Notes: generated by a model from the sequence alone, not told the origin. Shown: positions 34,219 to 46,683, counted from the first letter of the stretch. The stretch: DNA of 64,000 nt from Adiantum capillus-veneris (GCA_014529385.2 CM043963.1:79198412-79262411), one strand, 5' to 3'. Numbers and translations are program-made.

Positions 34219-36557
34219 ATGGCTGACAACAACAACACAGATGTGTTCAAGATTTTTTCTGCTGAGGATAGGTTGGATGGGGACAACTACCCTATGTGGG
34301 CTTATATGATGCAACATGTTCTTGTGTCAAAGGGTGTCTGGAACATTGTGCAGGGCATTGATGTACGTCCTGGTTCTGAGCATGTAAGCGATGTTGAGGA
34401 TGTTGCAGGTCTTGCTGCAAGGATTGCAGCTGTTAGAGTTGTTTTGCCTACGGAAGAACAAGCTCGTTGGGATGTTAAGAATGCGCAGGCTCATGCATTG
34501 ATTGCGTTGTCTGTGAAGCGCACCATTGTTCCTCACATCCGTTCAGCAAAATCTGCAAAACAGGCTTGGGATATTTTAGCAGGTCTTTATGCAAGCCGCA
34601 ATGAGGCTAAAATTGCTTTGCTGCGTAAAGAGCTAGAGTCGAAGATTATGCATGAGGAAGATGATATGGACACTTTCCTTGCTAGTGTCAAGGATATCAA
34701 TGAGCAGCTTATTTCTGCAGGTGAAGTCATTTCAGGCAGTTCCCTTGTGCAAACTGTTCTTGATTCCTTACCAGATTCCTACCAGACTTTTGCTAGTACT
34801 TGGAGACTGATGACCCAAGGAAATCCTGAAGTTGTCAAGTTTGATGCATTATGCACATTGTTGTTGCAAGAGTCACTTTCCAGAAAAAACAGGACTAGGC
34901 AGCGTGCAGTTGAACAGGCTTTTATTGCTTCTCAAAGAAAGGGTGGTAACAGCAATGCAGCCACTTCTTATGGTTCTGCTGCGAGTGGCAAAAATTATGT
35001 TCCTAATGCTTCTGCTGGCAGTACTTCGTCTGGAAATTCTGGTGATAAGGGCAAAAAGAAGATGCGTTGCCATTATTGTAAAGCCAATGATCACTTGATC
35101 AAGTCGTGTCCTAAGTTGAAGGCCAAAGAGGCTAAGAAGAAAGAGGGTGGTTCCACTGCGAATGCTAGTTCCACTACAAATGCAGCCATTGTTGAGTCTT
35201 CTGTGAAAGGAGACTGTGTTGCTGATGTTGATGCAGAATGGGCTTTTAGCGCAGAGTGCACTTACAATCCTGCTGTCCATGATGCATGCTTGTCAGTTGC
35301 TACAGATTCACATGTGTGGTATTTCGACAGTGGTGCTACAAAGTACATTACCTCACATCGTGAATTGTTTACCTCTCTCGAGTCTGTCCCTCATGGGAAT
35401 TCAGTCACTTGTGCCAACAACGCCTCTTATCCAATTCAGGGAGTTGGAAAGATTGTGCTCAATGCTGCTAATGGCAGTTCCTTCACACAAATGGCAGTTC
35501 CTTCACACTTGTTGATGCACTTTATGTACCTGGGATCAAGAAGAATCTCTTGTCTGTATCCGCACTTGCTAGACTTGGACTTGTAGTCAAATTTGTGGAT
35601 GACAGATGTACAGTTCATGATCTCAGTTTTGGTGATGAAATTGTTGCATCTGGGCTTCTGTGTCGTGGGTTGTATAAGCTCACTTTGTATGACAAGTGTG
35701 GACAAAATTTTGCAAATGCTGTTGCAGATTCAAGGGCTATTTCACATGCAAAACTTTGGCATGCACGTTTTGGTCATCTGAATTTTGCCAGTTTGCTGCG
35801 TTTGCAGAAATCTGATATGGTTGCTTTTTACCGCCTCTTGAAGCACATGTCAAACATGTTTGTGAAGGCTGTATTTTGGGTAAGATGCAGCGTTCTAAGT
35901 TTGCAAACGATGGTTCAGTTCGGGCCACATGCAGGTTGCAGCTTGTGCATAGTGATGTTTGTGGGCCCATGCAAACTCCGTTCTTGGGCAATTACCTGTA
36001 CTTAGTGACTTTCATTGATGATTACTCCAGGCATGCATGGGTATTTCCGCCTAAAGCGAAGTCCGAAGTCTTTATGTGCTTCAAACAATTTCTGGCTATG
36101 GCTGAAAATGTCTCGAAATGTACTATGGGCACCCTCCATTCAGATCGAGGGGGGGGAGTATATGTCTCATGAATTTAATGCATTTCTGGCTAGTCGTGGG
36201 ATAAAACACCAATGTACAGCGCCTTATACACCTCAGCAAAATGGTGTTGCTGAGAGGAAAAACAGGTCACTGACGGAAATGGCACGATGTATGGTCAAAA
36301 GTCAAGCTTTACCTCATTCTTTTTGGCTTGAGGCCATCATGTGTGCCACTTATGTACTTAACAGGTGTCCTTTGAAAGCTTTGCAGTCTATTACTCCATA
36401 TGAAGCATGGCATGATAGAAAACCTTCTATTGAGCACATGCGTGTTTTTGGCTATTTGGCATATGCTTTGGTGCCACAAGTGCAGCGCAGAAAATTGGAT
36501 GATAAGGCTGTCAAATGTATTTTTGTTGGTTATAGTGCTGAAAGCAAAGGTTATGGG
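34219..36557 (+). pseudogene. Copia-1B polyprotein, 5' half: gag, protease, integrase
   Basis: ATG at 34219 (MADNNNTDVFKIF). gag is intact and its knuckle CHYCKANDHLIKSC keeps all ligands, unlike copy A. Protease DSGATKYI is present. A 20-bp tandem duplication (ATGGCAGTTCCTTCACAC at 35471 and 35491) shifts the frame. A one-base deletion near 35826 and an extra G in the G-run near 36150 shift it again within integrase. The integrase tail QNGVAERKNRS and the shell region to about 36557 are open. At 36558 the Copia-2 LTR interrupts the sequence, which resumes at 42135. Confidence 0.95.
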
Positions 36558-37305
36558 TGTTAGGAAATAAGACGTAGCTAAATAGATAATTGAGTAGATT
36601 ACTTAATGGAGAGAGACAGAGTTATATACACGAGATTATAGAGTAGAGAGAGAGAGAGAGAGAGTACACACGATATACGTGGTTCACCCAATGTGGGCTA
36701 CGTCCACGGGAAAGAAGCCACTCAATGGCTTTAGTACTTCAAAACAAGAAGTAGTTTACAAAGGGATTATACCCTTAATGGAGCTCCCGCCTTGCTTCAC
36801 TCTCACCACCTCACACTCACCTTGTTGCATCAACTTCACACTATGAAATGTGAGTAGAAATGGCCTCCTTTTATAGGCCAAAAGGGCTGCCCTCTCTTAT
36901 GAGAGACAGCCATGTGTAGCCGCCCTTGTGCGAATAAGTCCAAATCGGACCCTCCAATCCGCCCATGTGTGGCCGCCCTTGAGAAGACAAGTCCGCTTTT
37001 GAATTCGGCCACCGGCCATTGACTTCCGACCACCGGCCAACCGACCGGTTGTTTTCCGACCACTTTCCGGCCGCTGTCCATCCATAATATTCCGGCGAAA
37101 AAGAATATTCCGGCAAAAAAAAAGTCTCGGGGGCCTCCGCCCCCGAGGCCTTTAAAGTTGCCCCTGATTCTTGTCCGTGAAAATTTTGGTTTCCGGTGAG
37201 TGATTTTCCTTCACGCACGATGGCTTCTCCTCATAATGGGGGCCTTACAAATGTGCGCTTTTACCACAGAAAATTACAAGGGTAAATCAGGCTCCATACT
37301 TAACA
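36558..37305 (-). repeat. 3' LTR of Copia-2 (748 bp)
   Basis: Contains (GA)n at about 36643-36663, one copy of a GGCCATTGACTTCCGACCAC minisatellite near 37015, and a GC-rich hairpin CTCGGGGGC-ctcc-GCCCCCGAG at 37126-37147. Confidence 0.95.
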
Positions 37306-37389
37306 ATCTCCCACTTGGAGACTGATCTCCAAACCAAACCTGTGACTGCTTTCCATTCTGGCTTCTTATCCTTGAATGCCGATTGAAGA

Positions 37390-40300
37390 TCAGCAAAAGC
37401 TCAACTTCTCCTTGTTGACCACCTTTGTAAACATGTCTGCAGGATTTTCACTTGTATGCACCTTTCCTAGCTTTAGTTGTCCCTCTTCCAAAAGAGTGCG
37501 TATGAAGTGATATCTCACCTCAATGTGCTTTGTCCTTGAATGAAAGACTGAGTTCTTCGCAAGATGGATAGCGCTTTGGCTATCACTGTACAAGACACAA
37601 TTGTCTTGTTTGAATCCAAGCTCTTCTAAGAATCTGTGAAGCCACAGAGTTTCTTTGCTTGCCTCCGTCATTGCTACATACTCTGCTTCCGTGGTAGAAA
37701 GTGAAACCACTTTCTGCAGCTTTGAAGCCCAGCTTACTGTTGTGCCTCCAACCGTGAACACATAGCCAGTAGTGCTCCTTCGAGTATCTTTGTCACCTGC
37801 CATATCTGCATCAGCATACCCTTCTAGAAAAATATCAGTTCCTCCAAAATAGAAAGCATTTGTTGTTGTCCCTTTTAGATACCTAAGTATCCACTTCACA
37901 GCTTGCCAATGCTCTTTACCTGGGTTGTCCATGAACCTACTCACAACTCCCACTGCATGTGCAATGTCTGGCCTTGTCCAAACCATAGCATACATTAGAG
38001 AACCTACCAATGCAGCATATGGAACTTTAGAAATATAGGCTATCTCCTCTTGTGTCTTTGGACACATATCCTTCGTTAGTTTAAAATGACCAGCCAAAGG
38101 TGTAGAAACTGGTTTTGCATTTTGCATTGCAAACCTTTCTAGTACCTTCTTGATGTAATCTTCTTGAGATAGCTTTATTGTCTTCTTCGTCATGTCCCTT
38201 GATATTTTCATACCAAGTATCCTCTTTGCAGCACCTAAATCTTTCATTGAAAAATATTTGGACAGCTCCTCTTTTAGGTCTTTGATGTCCTGCATGTTAG
38301 CACTTGCAATCAACATGTCATCAACATACAACATTAGGATTATGAATTTCCCATCTCCCAAATTCTCCGTGTAGACGCAGTGATCCGAGTTGCATCTTGT
38401 GAATCCATGATCCAACATCCATCGATCAAACTTTAAGTACCATTGTCTTGATGCTTGCTTTAAACCATACAAGCTCTTCTTTAATCTGCAAACCATTTTC
38501 TCCTTACCTTTTACTTCATACCCCTTTGGTTGAAGCATGTAGATTTCCTCCTCTAAGTCACCGTGAGGGAATGCCGTATTTACATCCATTTGCTTGAGAT
38601 TTAGATCATGAGCAGCCACAAGGCTTAAGACAAGCCTAATTGAGTTCATTTTTACAACAGGAGAAAATATTTCATTGAAGTCAATACCTTTCTTTTGAGA
38701 AAAACCTTTTACCACAAGCCTAGACTTGTACCTTTTCTTCCCACCTTCTTCTTCCTTTAGCTTGTACACCCATTTGTTTTGAAGTGCCCGCTTACTTTTA
38801 GGCAACTCAACCAACTCCCATGTTTGGTTGCGATGTAGTGAGTCCATCTCCACTTGCATGCTCTTCGTCCATTCTTCTTTGGATTCATGTTGCATAGCTT
38901 CTTCATATGATTCTGGCTCTCCAGAATCTGAGATCAAGAGATGGTTGAAGGAAGGAACAAACCTTTCTGGAGGTCTACTTGCTCTTGTAGATCTTCGGGG
39001 AATAGGTTGAGGCTCCTCATTTGGTTGACGTTGTTGCACATTGTCACCGTTTGCAGTCCTTGAGTCTTCACCGTCCTCAAGCTCCATATACTCATCACCT
39101 GTTTCTTTTGTTTGTTTTCTTTCCAAGTAATCTTTGTACATATTTTGTTCGTTAAAAATTACATCCCTACTCCTTAATATTTTACCATCTTCAGGATTCC
39201 ATAGGCGATACCCAAAGTCTCCTTCTCCATAGCCAATGAAGAAACACTTTTTGGACTTTGCATCTAACTTTGATCTTAGGCTTCTATCTATGTGCATGAA
39301 AGCTTCACACCCAAACACTTTGAGAAATGCATAATTCACCGGTTTACCTGTCCATGCCTCTTCTGGAACTCCCCCATCCAATGCCGTTGAGGGTGACCGA
39401 TTGATTAAGTACACAGACGTACTTACAGCTTCCGCCCAAAGCTCAAGCGGTAGGCCTGCATGTAGCCGCATGGTTCGTGCTCGTTCCATGATTGTCCTGT
39501 TCATCCTTTCCGAAATCCCATTTTGTTGAGGTGTCCTTGGGGTTGTCCTTTGCCTCCGAATGCCATTGCTATCACAAAAGCTTTCAAAAGCCTGGCTACA
39601 ATATTCGCCTCCATTGTCGGATCTGAGGCATTTAACCTTGGTACCTGTTTCATTCTCCACAAAGGCTTTCCACCTTTGAAATATGGAAATACATCGGATT
39701 TATTCTTCATGACATAAACCCATGTTTTTCTAGTCGCATCGTCTATGAATGTTACATAGTACAATGAGCCACCAAGTGATGGTGTACTTGCAGGACCCCA
39801 AACATCAGAATGAACCAACTCAAGTTTTTTATTTTTTCTTTCATTTCCTGATTTTTGAAATTTTACCCTCTTTTGTTTACCATAAACACAATCTTCACAG
39901 AACTCTAAGTCCACTTCTTTCAAACCTGGTAGAAGCTTCTTTGTTTGAAGGATTTGCATTCCTTTGGCACTCATATGCCCAAGTCGGTAGTGCCACACCG
40001 CACTGTCAACTTCTGTAGTTGTTGCACAAGCTGAAGGTTGCGTGCTAACAGTACACAAGTAAAGTGTACCGAATTTTTCACCCTTGGAAACCACCAAAGG
40101 TCCCTTTGAGATCTTCCACCGTTTGTTTCTGAATGCAATGTTGTGACCTTCATCGTCCAATTGTCCTATAGAGATCAAATTTTTGCGAAGAGAAGGAACA
40201 TGCCTAACATCTTTAAGCTTCCATTCATTTCCGTTAGCAGTTTTGACAGAAACTGTACCTTTGCCGACAATCTCACAAGCTTCATCATCTCCCAAGTATA

Positions 40301-41246
40301 CATACCCAAAATTACCTTTGGTGTAGTCTTGGAAATGTTGCTTGTCTGGTGTCGCATGGAATGAAGCCCCGGAATCTACTATCCAGGAATTAGACACATT
40401 GTCTAATGAGAGAATTAGAGCATCTTGCTCTACTTTACCTGCCACATTGGCTTTCGATGTTGGCTTGTTGTCTTGAGACTCTGTCTCCTTCTTCTTCTTG
40501 GACCAGCAATCCTTCTTGACATGGCCCTTCTTGCCGCAGTTCCAACATTCAAGAATTGACTTTGTGCGTGACTTGCTCCGCCTTGAGCGATCACGACCCT
40601 TTTGGTTTTTGAACCTCTCCTTAAGCCTTCCTCTTGTTTCCACTGATAGTGCAGCACTTGATGATTCTCCTGTGCTTCTCCTTCGCATTTCCTCGCTTAG
40701 GAGAACACCCACAACATCATCAAACTTAAGAGTATTTGTGCCAGAGATAGAATTACTTACAGCCATCACAAGGTTGTCCCAACTATCCGGTAGAGATGAT
40801 AGTATAAGGAGAGCTCGCACTTCGTCATCGAAATTGATTTTCACTGATCGAAGTTGACTTATGTTTGTGTTAAAGTCATTTAGGTGTTCTGCAACTGAAC
40901 CATTCTCTGCCATCTTTAGATTGAACAAGCGCTTCATAAGAAATACCTTATTGGATGCCGATGGTATCTCGTAGAAGTCGTCAAGTGACTTCATCAAGTC
41001 CTCCGTGGTCTTCATCTCCGAAACATTGAAGGCCACCGTTGACGCCAAGCTTAACCAGATTGTTCCCAGTGCCTTTCGATCAAGGACAATCCATGCTTCA
41101 TCCGCCATTGTTGCAGGCTTCTTCGCAAGACCGCCTAGTGGCAAATAGAGGTCCTTCTGGTAGAGATAGTCTTCAATCTGCATCTTCCAATGTTGGTAGT
41201 TTTTGCCGTTGAACTTCTCAATCTTGAGCTTCCCTTCCTTCGCCAT
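37390..41246 (-). pseudogene. Copia-2 gag-pol polyprotein, one frameshift from intact
   Basis: Start at ATG 41246 (MAKEGKLKIEKFNGKNYQHW). gag is followed by the CCHC knuckle CWNCGKKGHVKKDC, protease SWIVDSGASFHAT, GAG-pre-integrase WHYRLGHMSAKG and integrase HSDVWGP; this frame ends at 39501. The second frame starts upstream at about 39660 and continues RSDNGGEY, QQNGISERMNR, RT LYVDDMLIA, RNase H YADADMAGDKDT, TEAEYVAM, YSDSQSAIHLAK and TKHIEVRYHFIR, ending at 37390. The two frames overlap around 39500-39660, where a single shift lies. All catalytic residues I can check are present. The architecture is Tork/TNT1-like Copia by its protease and RNase H wording (inference). Confidence 0.93.
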
Positions 41247-41305
41247 AACTCCCACTCAATTCAAGGAATCCTTTCCTTGAGATAGTTTAGCTACGAGCAA
41301 ACCTT

Positions 41306-41317
41306 GCTCTGATGCCA
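41306..41317 (-). other. Primer-binding site of Copia-2
   Basis: On the minus strand TGGCATCAGAGC, a common variant of the Met-tRNA site, two bases from the 5' LTR end. Confidence 0.92.
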
Positions 41318-41319
41318 GT

Positions 41320-42134
41320 TGTTAGGAAATAAGACGTAGCTAAATAGATAATTGAGTAGATTACTTAATGGAGAGAGACAGAGTTATATACACGAGATTA
41401 TAGAGTAGAGAGAGAGAGAGAGAGAGAGAGTACACACGATATACGTGGTTCACCCAATGTGGGCTACGTCCACGGGAAAGCAGCCACTGAATGGCTTTAG
41501 TACTTCAAAACAAGAAGTAGTTTACAAAGGGATTATACCCTTAATGGAGCTCCCGCCTTGCTTCACTCTCACCACCTCACACTCACCTTGTTGCATCAAC
41601 TTCACACTATGAAATGTGTGTAGAAATGGCCTCCTTTTATAGGCCAAAAGGGCTGCCCTCTCTTATGAGAGACAGCCATGTGTAGCCGCCCTTGTGCGAA
41701 TAAGTCCAAATCGGACCCTCCAATCCGCCCATGTGTGGCCGCCCTTGAGAAGACAAGTCCGCTTTTGAATTCGGCCACCGGCCACCGGCCATTGACTTCC
41801 GACCACCGGCCACCGGCCATTGACTTCCGACCACCGGCCATCGGCCATTGACTACCGGCCACCGGCCAACTGACCGGTTGTTTTCCGACCACTTTCCGGC
41901 CGCCATCCGGCCATAATATTTCGGCGAAAAAGAATATTCCAGCGAAAAAAAAGTCTCGGGGGCCTCCGCCCCCGAGGCCTTTAAAGTTGCCCCTGATTCT
42001 TGTCCATGAAAATTTTGGTTTCCGGTGAGTGATTTTCCTTCACGCACGATGGCTTCTCCTCATAATGGGGGCCTTACAAATGTGCGCTTTTACCACAGAA
42101 AATTACAAGGGTAAATCAGGCTCCATACTTAACA
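41320..42134 (-). repeat. 5' LTR of Copia-2 (815 bp)
   Basis: Longer than its partner by about 67 bp because the GGCCATTGACTTCCGACCAC minisatellite (41777-41870) has about three units and the (GA)n is longer. The GC hairpin is conserved at 41955-41976. Confidence 0.95.
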
Positions 42135-44107
42135 ATAGGTTGTATCATCCGCAAACAAAACGTATTCTGGTTTCTCGGGATGTAGTGTTTGTGGTAGATT
42201 CTGTTCAGCCCTTGCTGTCATGTACTAGAGATAGTAATGTAAGCTCACAGGACATTTATGACACTTTGTTGCCTCTTTTTAGTGGTGGAAATACGAATGT
42301 AAGTTCCAATGAGGCAAATGTATAGCCTATGGGGGTTTCTGAAAATGTTTTAGATCAGCCTATTACTGATGCAGATGTACATGATGTACTTGATGAGGAA
42401 AGGGCTGAAAATGAGCAGGCTAGAGGTATGCCAAAATGGCTGGTGCACACTTTGCGTGACAGTAAATTGGATGCACCTTTGTCTAGTTGTACTCGTTCAG
42501 GATCTCGCCATGCATCTTATGCATCAGATTGTTATGCTTTGGCTGTGTCTAGTTTACATGATGTTGAGGAGCCTCTGTCTTTTGATGAAGCACAGAATTC
42601 AAAAAATTGGATGGCTGCCATGCAATCAGAATATGATGCACTTATAGAAAATGACACATGGACTTTATGTGATTTGCCTCCTGGAAAAAAGGCCATTGGT
42701 ACGAAGTGGGTTTACAAGTTGAAATGCAAGACAGATGGTGAGATTGATCGCCATAAGGCTTGACTTGTTGCAAAAGGTTATGCACAGCAAAAAGGCATAG
42801 ATTATGAAGAGACTTTTGCTCCCACTTGTCGTATGACTACTGTGCGTTTTCTATGTGCATTGGCAGCTCATTTTGGTTGGGATGTACATCAATCAGACAT
42901 TGTTACTGCTTTCTTGAATGGTGACATATTTGAGGAAGTTTATGTAACGCAGTCTCGCAGTTTTGTCATAAAAGGACAAGAGGACAAAGTGTGCAAATGT
43001 AACAAGGCTTTGTATGGGTTGAAGCAATCTCCTCGTGCTTGGTATGAGAAAGCTGACACTCATTTGGTCAAACAAGGCTTTCGTAATAGTCCAACAGAAA
43101 GCACATTGTATGTAAAGCGTGAGGGTGATGTATTTCTCATCGTGGTTCTTTATGTTGATGATTTGTTGATCACTGGACCAAATGAGAGACATATTGCTGA
43201 ATTTAAGGCTGCTTTGAATGCTACTTTCAAGATGAAAGATTTGGGGCTGTTGCATCATTATTTGGGCATACAGTTTAAGCAGTGTGATGGTGGTATTGCC
43301 TTGTGTCATAAAAGTTACATAGAGACATTGCTATGTAAGTTTGGACTTGAGGATTGCAAACCTATTGCCACTCCCATGGAAACAGGTTTGAAGTTGAGTC
43401 TACATGATGCTGGCGATCCTGCTGATGTCACTCTTTACCAAACTGCTGTTGGCTGCCTCATTTATGTATGCAACACGAGGCCAGATATTCAGTTTGCAGT
43501 CTCACAGGTCAGCAGATTTATGCATAGCCCAGGGTCTAAGCATTGGCAGGCTGTCAAGAGGATTTTCCGCTACCTTAGTGGCACTTTACATCTTGGCTTG
43601 TTTTATCCCAAGGGGGGATCATTGCCGCCCGACTTACATGCTTTTTCGGACTCTGATTGGGTTGGTTTTTTTGACACGCGAGTGTCCACAAGTGGTTTTT
43701 GTTTCATGCTTGGCAGTTCATATATATCATGGTTGAGCAAGAGGCAACCTACTGTGGCCACTTCGAGTTGTGAGGCTGAGTACAGGGCAATCTTCATAGC
43801 TACGGTTGAGTGTGTATGGCTCAGACGCCTTATGGCTAATTTGGGTGTTGGACAGGACACTGCCAACACTATCTACACTAACAGTCAGAGCGCATTGGCA
43901 GTTGCGAGGAACCCAGTTTTTCATGCTCGCACAAAGCACATTGAGGTGCATTACCACTATGTCAGGGAGAGGCTCTCAGCAGGAGAGATCAGCTTGGCTT
44001 ATGTGCCAACACAGGACAACCTTGCAGATCTTTTCACAAAGGCATTGTCTCGTGAGAATCTTGAAGCTTTCCGCAAAGCTTTGGGCTTACTCCCCTTTGT
44101 GGACTGA
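42135..44107 (+). pseudogene. Copia-1B polyprotein, 3' half: RT and RNase H
   Basis: The sequence resumes as RLYHPQTKRILVSRDVVF, directly continuing the frame broken at 36557. In-frame stops occur at 42323 (TAG for CAG of copy A) and 42761 (TGA for CGA). From there to TGA at 44105-44107 it is open for over 440 codons with YVDDLLITG, ISWLSKRQP, SCEAEYRAI and TKHIEVHYHYVRERL. The RNase H motif IYTNSQSA has Asn where copy A has the catalytic Asp, so RNase H would be dead even without the stops. Confidence 0.94.
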
Positions 44108-44182
44108 TCCTGTCCTCAGGGCATGGCACTTCCCTTTACTCATGTGCCAGCTCTCGTTCACCGCATCACTCCAGGGGGGATT

Positions 44183-44411
44183 TGTTACTTTATACATGTG
44201 GTAGTGATGTGTGTGAACACACTAGGACCGCCTGGGCATTTTTTCCCTCTTTAGAAGGTTTTTTCCCCCGTGCATTGTATATACGCCCATCACTCTAGGG
44301 CTATCTATCTTTCCATTGCACACTAAGTAACACACTCTCTATTGTGTGCCTTGAGCTGCCTTTGTCTTCTCCAAGCTGTGTGTGTGTTTCTCTGCAACCC
44401 TAATTCCAACA
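44183..44411 (+). repeat. 3' LTR of Copia-1B (229 bp)
   Basis: Starts TGTTACTT after the purine tract CCAGGGGGGATT and ends CCAACA, followed by CCCCC. Confidence 0.95.
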
Positions 44412-46292
44412 CCCCCTAGGATTACATCCTCATGCTTGAGAGGAGAGATAAAGAAGTCCTCCTTGTCCACATAGTTGTGTACATGGAGCCTCAATTTCCC
44501 AATTAAGGGAGTGACTCGGGCTTCTTGCCCCTTGAAAGCACCATTGGCGAGTAGGACATCTCCCATCTCATAGGTTTGGATGCCTAGCTTGGTGGCCAAC
44601 TCTGTGGATATGAAATTGTGAGTAGAACCAGAGTCAAAGAGAATAAAAGAATCGTGTTCTCTTACCTTTCCCCAAGCATGGCATAGAGGAGATCCTTTGT
44701 GGTGAGCATCCTCTTCTTGGATTTCGACCAAGGTAGCTCTAGGGGGCTCATTTTGTGTATTCTTGTGGGGACGAGCGCAATAGGCATGCCCTTGCTCCCT
44801 GCACTTGAAACAATGGTTATCTTTATGATAACGCTCAAGCTCTTCAGGAGCAAGTTTATTTTTGCCTTTATAAACTCCCTTCTCCTTAGCTTTGTTTTTG
44901 TTGGCGTTGCCTTTAGGAGACTTTTGGACATTGTCCTTCCCCGTGGGCTCGTTATTACGATCCTTGTTCTCCATGGGCTTCAGATTTCTCTTAGCCCCTT
45001 GTTGGAAATTGATTCGTGAAGCCACCATGGTATGGTGTATGACCGTAGATATGGCGCGTGGCCTTTGGGAGTTGGCATACTCCACCATATCTTCAGTTAA
45101 ACCCGCACAAATTTGTTGTTTTTGCTCTCAAAAATCCATCTTTTTGAAGACAGTGGCTTTGAGATGTAAATCCCAAAACTTATCTACATATTTGTGAATA
45201 GATTCGTAGGGAGAGAGCTTTAAGCTTCGCCATTCAGTGAGTACTTTGTCTATGGCATCGGTGACCAAAACTTGCTTCATGATGGAAGCTCTTAAAGCTT
45301 TCCATGTTCGTGGAGCTTCACCATTTGCTCGTAGACTAGACTACCATTGCCTGGTGGAATTTTAAAAATGCATACCTACATGGCGTAGCTTAGAGGACTC
45401 CATGAAACCCTCATCTCCGAACGCCACATTGAATTGTTGGATGAAGGCCAAGACTTTGTCCGTAGCACCAAAGGTGCCATTGTAGGTAAGGAAAGAGATA
45501 TTCTTTCCTCCCTCTTTGAACTTTTTGAGCTTGGACAATCTCTTCCACGCGGCATTTGATTTCCTACAGCCTCGTATTTTTGGTGGTTCAAAAGGTGCAC
45601 CATCACTTTCTTCAGAAGAGGAAGAATTTGATGAGGATGGAGAAGAGGGTGACCTCTTTCTCTCCTTTTTCTTACCTTGTTCCTCCTTGTCTGCACCATC
45701 AATTTCTTCATAAGAGGAAGAGGATGAAGAAGATGGAAAAGAGGGTGACCTCTTTCTTGCCTTTTTCTTCTCTTTTTTTCTCTTGTTTTCTTTCGTCCCT
45801 CTTTGAATTATGGTGTGGAGAAGTATGCGATAATCTTCTCCGTTTAGGGGGTGTTGGAGAGCGTTTTGTCCTCCGTCTTTGTGGAGCCATCTCTGCCAAA
45901 GTGGCAGGAGACTCACTTCTTTCTCGTTCTTTTGGTGGGGGCTCTACCATTGAAACTTGAGTTTCCCTTTGGGAAGGAGATGCATCGTCAAGTAGTAGAT
46001 TTTTGAGCCCTTCGTATGGATCCTCTTCTTCTTCCCTTATTGGAGAGAGGCCTCTTTTGGAAGTCTCACGAGGAGGCTTCCTAGGTACTCTCTCTTCTTG
46101 GTGGGGATCTTGGAGAATCCCATGAGCACGTAGCTGTCATTGCACTTCACTTTAGAGGGATGGATTGCCCATGGCTTGTTGAAGCCTAGTAACAAGGTAA
46201 TTAACAAGCATAGGAGCGTCATTAGTAGCTTGTTCATTAGCAAAATCAAAGTTATCAACATTAATTTCACTCTCTTTACTATTGTCAGCCAT
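44412..46292 (-). pseudogene. Chromovirus gag and protease
   Basis: Start at ATG 46292 (MADNSKESEINVDNF). The N-terminal part is acidic then very basic and Ser-rich (RKRSPSFPSSSSSSS, later RKRSPSSPSSSNSSSS), reflecting a ~105-bp DNA duplication at about 45600-45800. The gag core follows (FKEGGKNISFLTYNG; ANGEAPRTWKALRASIMK; YANSQRPRAIS). A knuckle CFKCREQGHAYCARP (last position degenerate) and protease ILFDSGSTHNFIS follow in the open frame 45088-44417. Stops and shifts occur at about 46150, 45350 and 45130. The frame is cut at 44412 by Copia-1B and continues as PWFDFMAANVKFPER at 33627. Confidence 0.9.
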
Positions 46293-46683
46293 TCTAACAA
46301 CTTTAAGGTGTAAAATTTTTAAGTGTACTTTGGCACTTCAAGCCCTAGTTGCTACTCCTCTTAACCCCTTTAGAAAAGTACTCAAGCTCATGTACCCGTG
46401 GCTCACATATCATTAATTTCAAGGAATAGAAGAGACGGTCTTTCACCACCAAAACAGTATGGCTCCTGTCAAGCTTTTAATAGCTCAATAGTGGTCAAGC
46501 CCCATAGGACTCCACCATTAAGACCATAGCTCTCGACGGTGATGCCCCGTTATCTGCACAAAGCATGGCGCACTACAAGGCTGAAAAATCCCTATTCTAC
46601 TTACTCAATTGCAATTAATAATACCAACCATTTATAGTTAGCTTGAGGACCTCTCTTCTTGAGCAAGAAAAGAGAAACCTTGT
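46293..46683 (-). other. Leader between primer site and gag of the chromovirus
   Basis: About 390 bases with no frame. Normal untranslated leader length for this type of element. Confidence 0.7.

Larger units (their letters stand above)
36558..42134 (-). mobile_element. Copia family 2, nearly intact copy nested in Copia-1B
   Basis: LTRs are 36558-37305 (748 bp) and 41320-42134 (815 bp). Flanking pentamers ATGGG and ATAGG match at 4/5 as the target duplication. The minus-strand primer site TGGCATCAGAGC lies at 41317-41306 and the purine tract (complement of TCTCCCACTTGGAG) follows the 3' LTR at 37308. The coding region needs one frameshift correction only. Apart from tandem-repeat length changes the LTRs are very similar, so this is the youngest layer of the three-level nest. 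Confidence 0.95.
33628..44411 (+). mobile_element. Copia family 1, copy B, interrupted by Copia-2
   Basis: LTRs 33628-33856 and 44183-44411 (229 bp each) are flanked by perfect CCCCC target duplications (33623-33627, 44412-44416). Removing Copia-2 leaves 5.2 kb, matching copy A. The insertion separated protease from RT of the chromovirus inside the segment ILGG/PWFDF. About ten differences between its LTRs make it older than the mini-Copia and at least as old as copy A. Confidence 0.95.
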
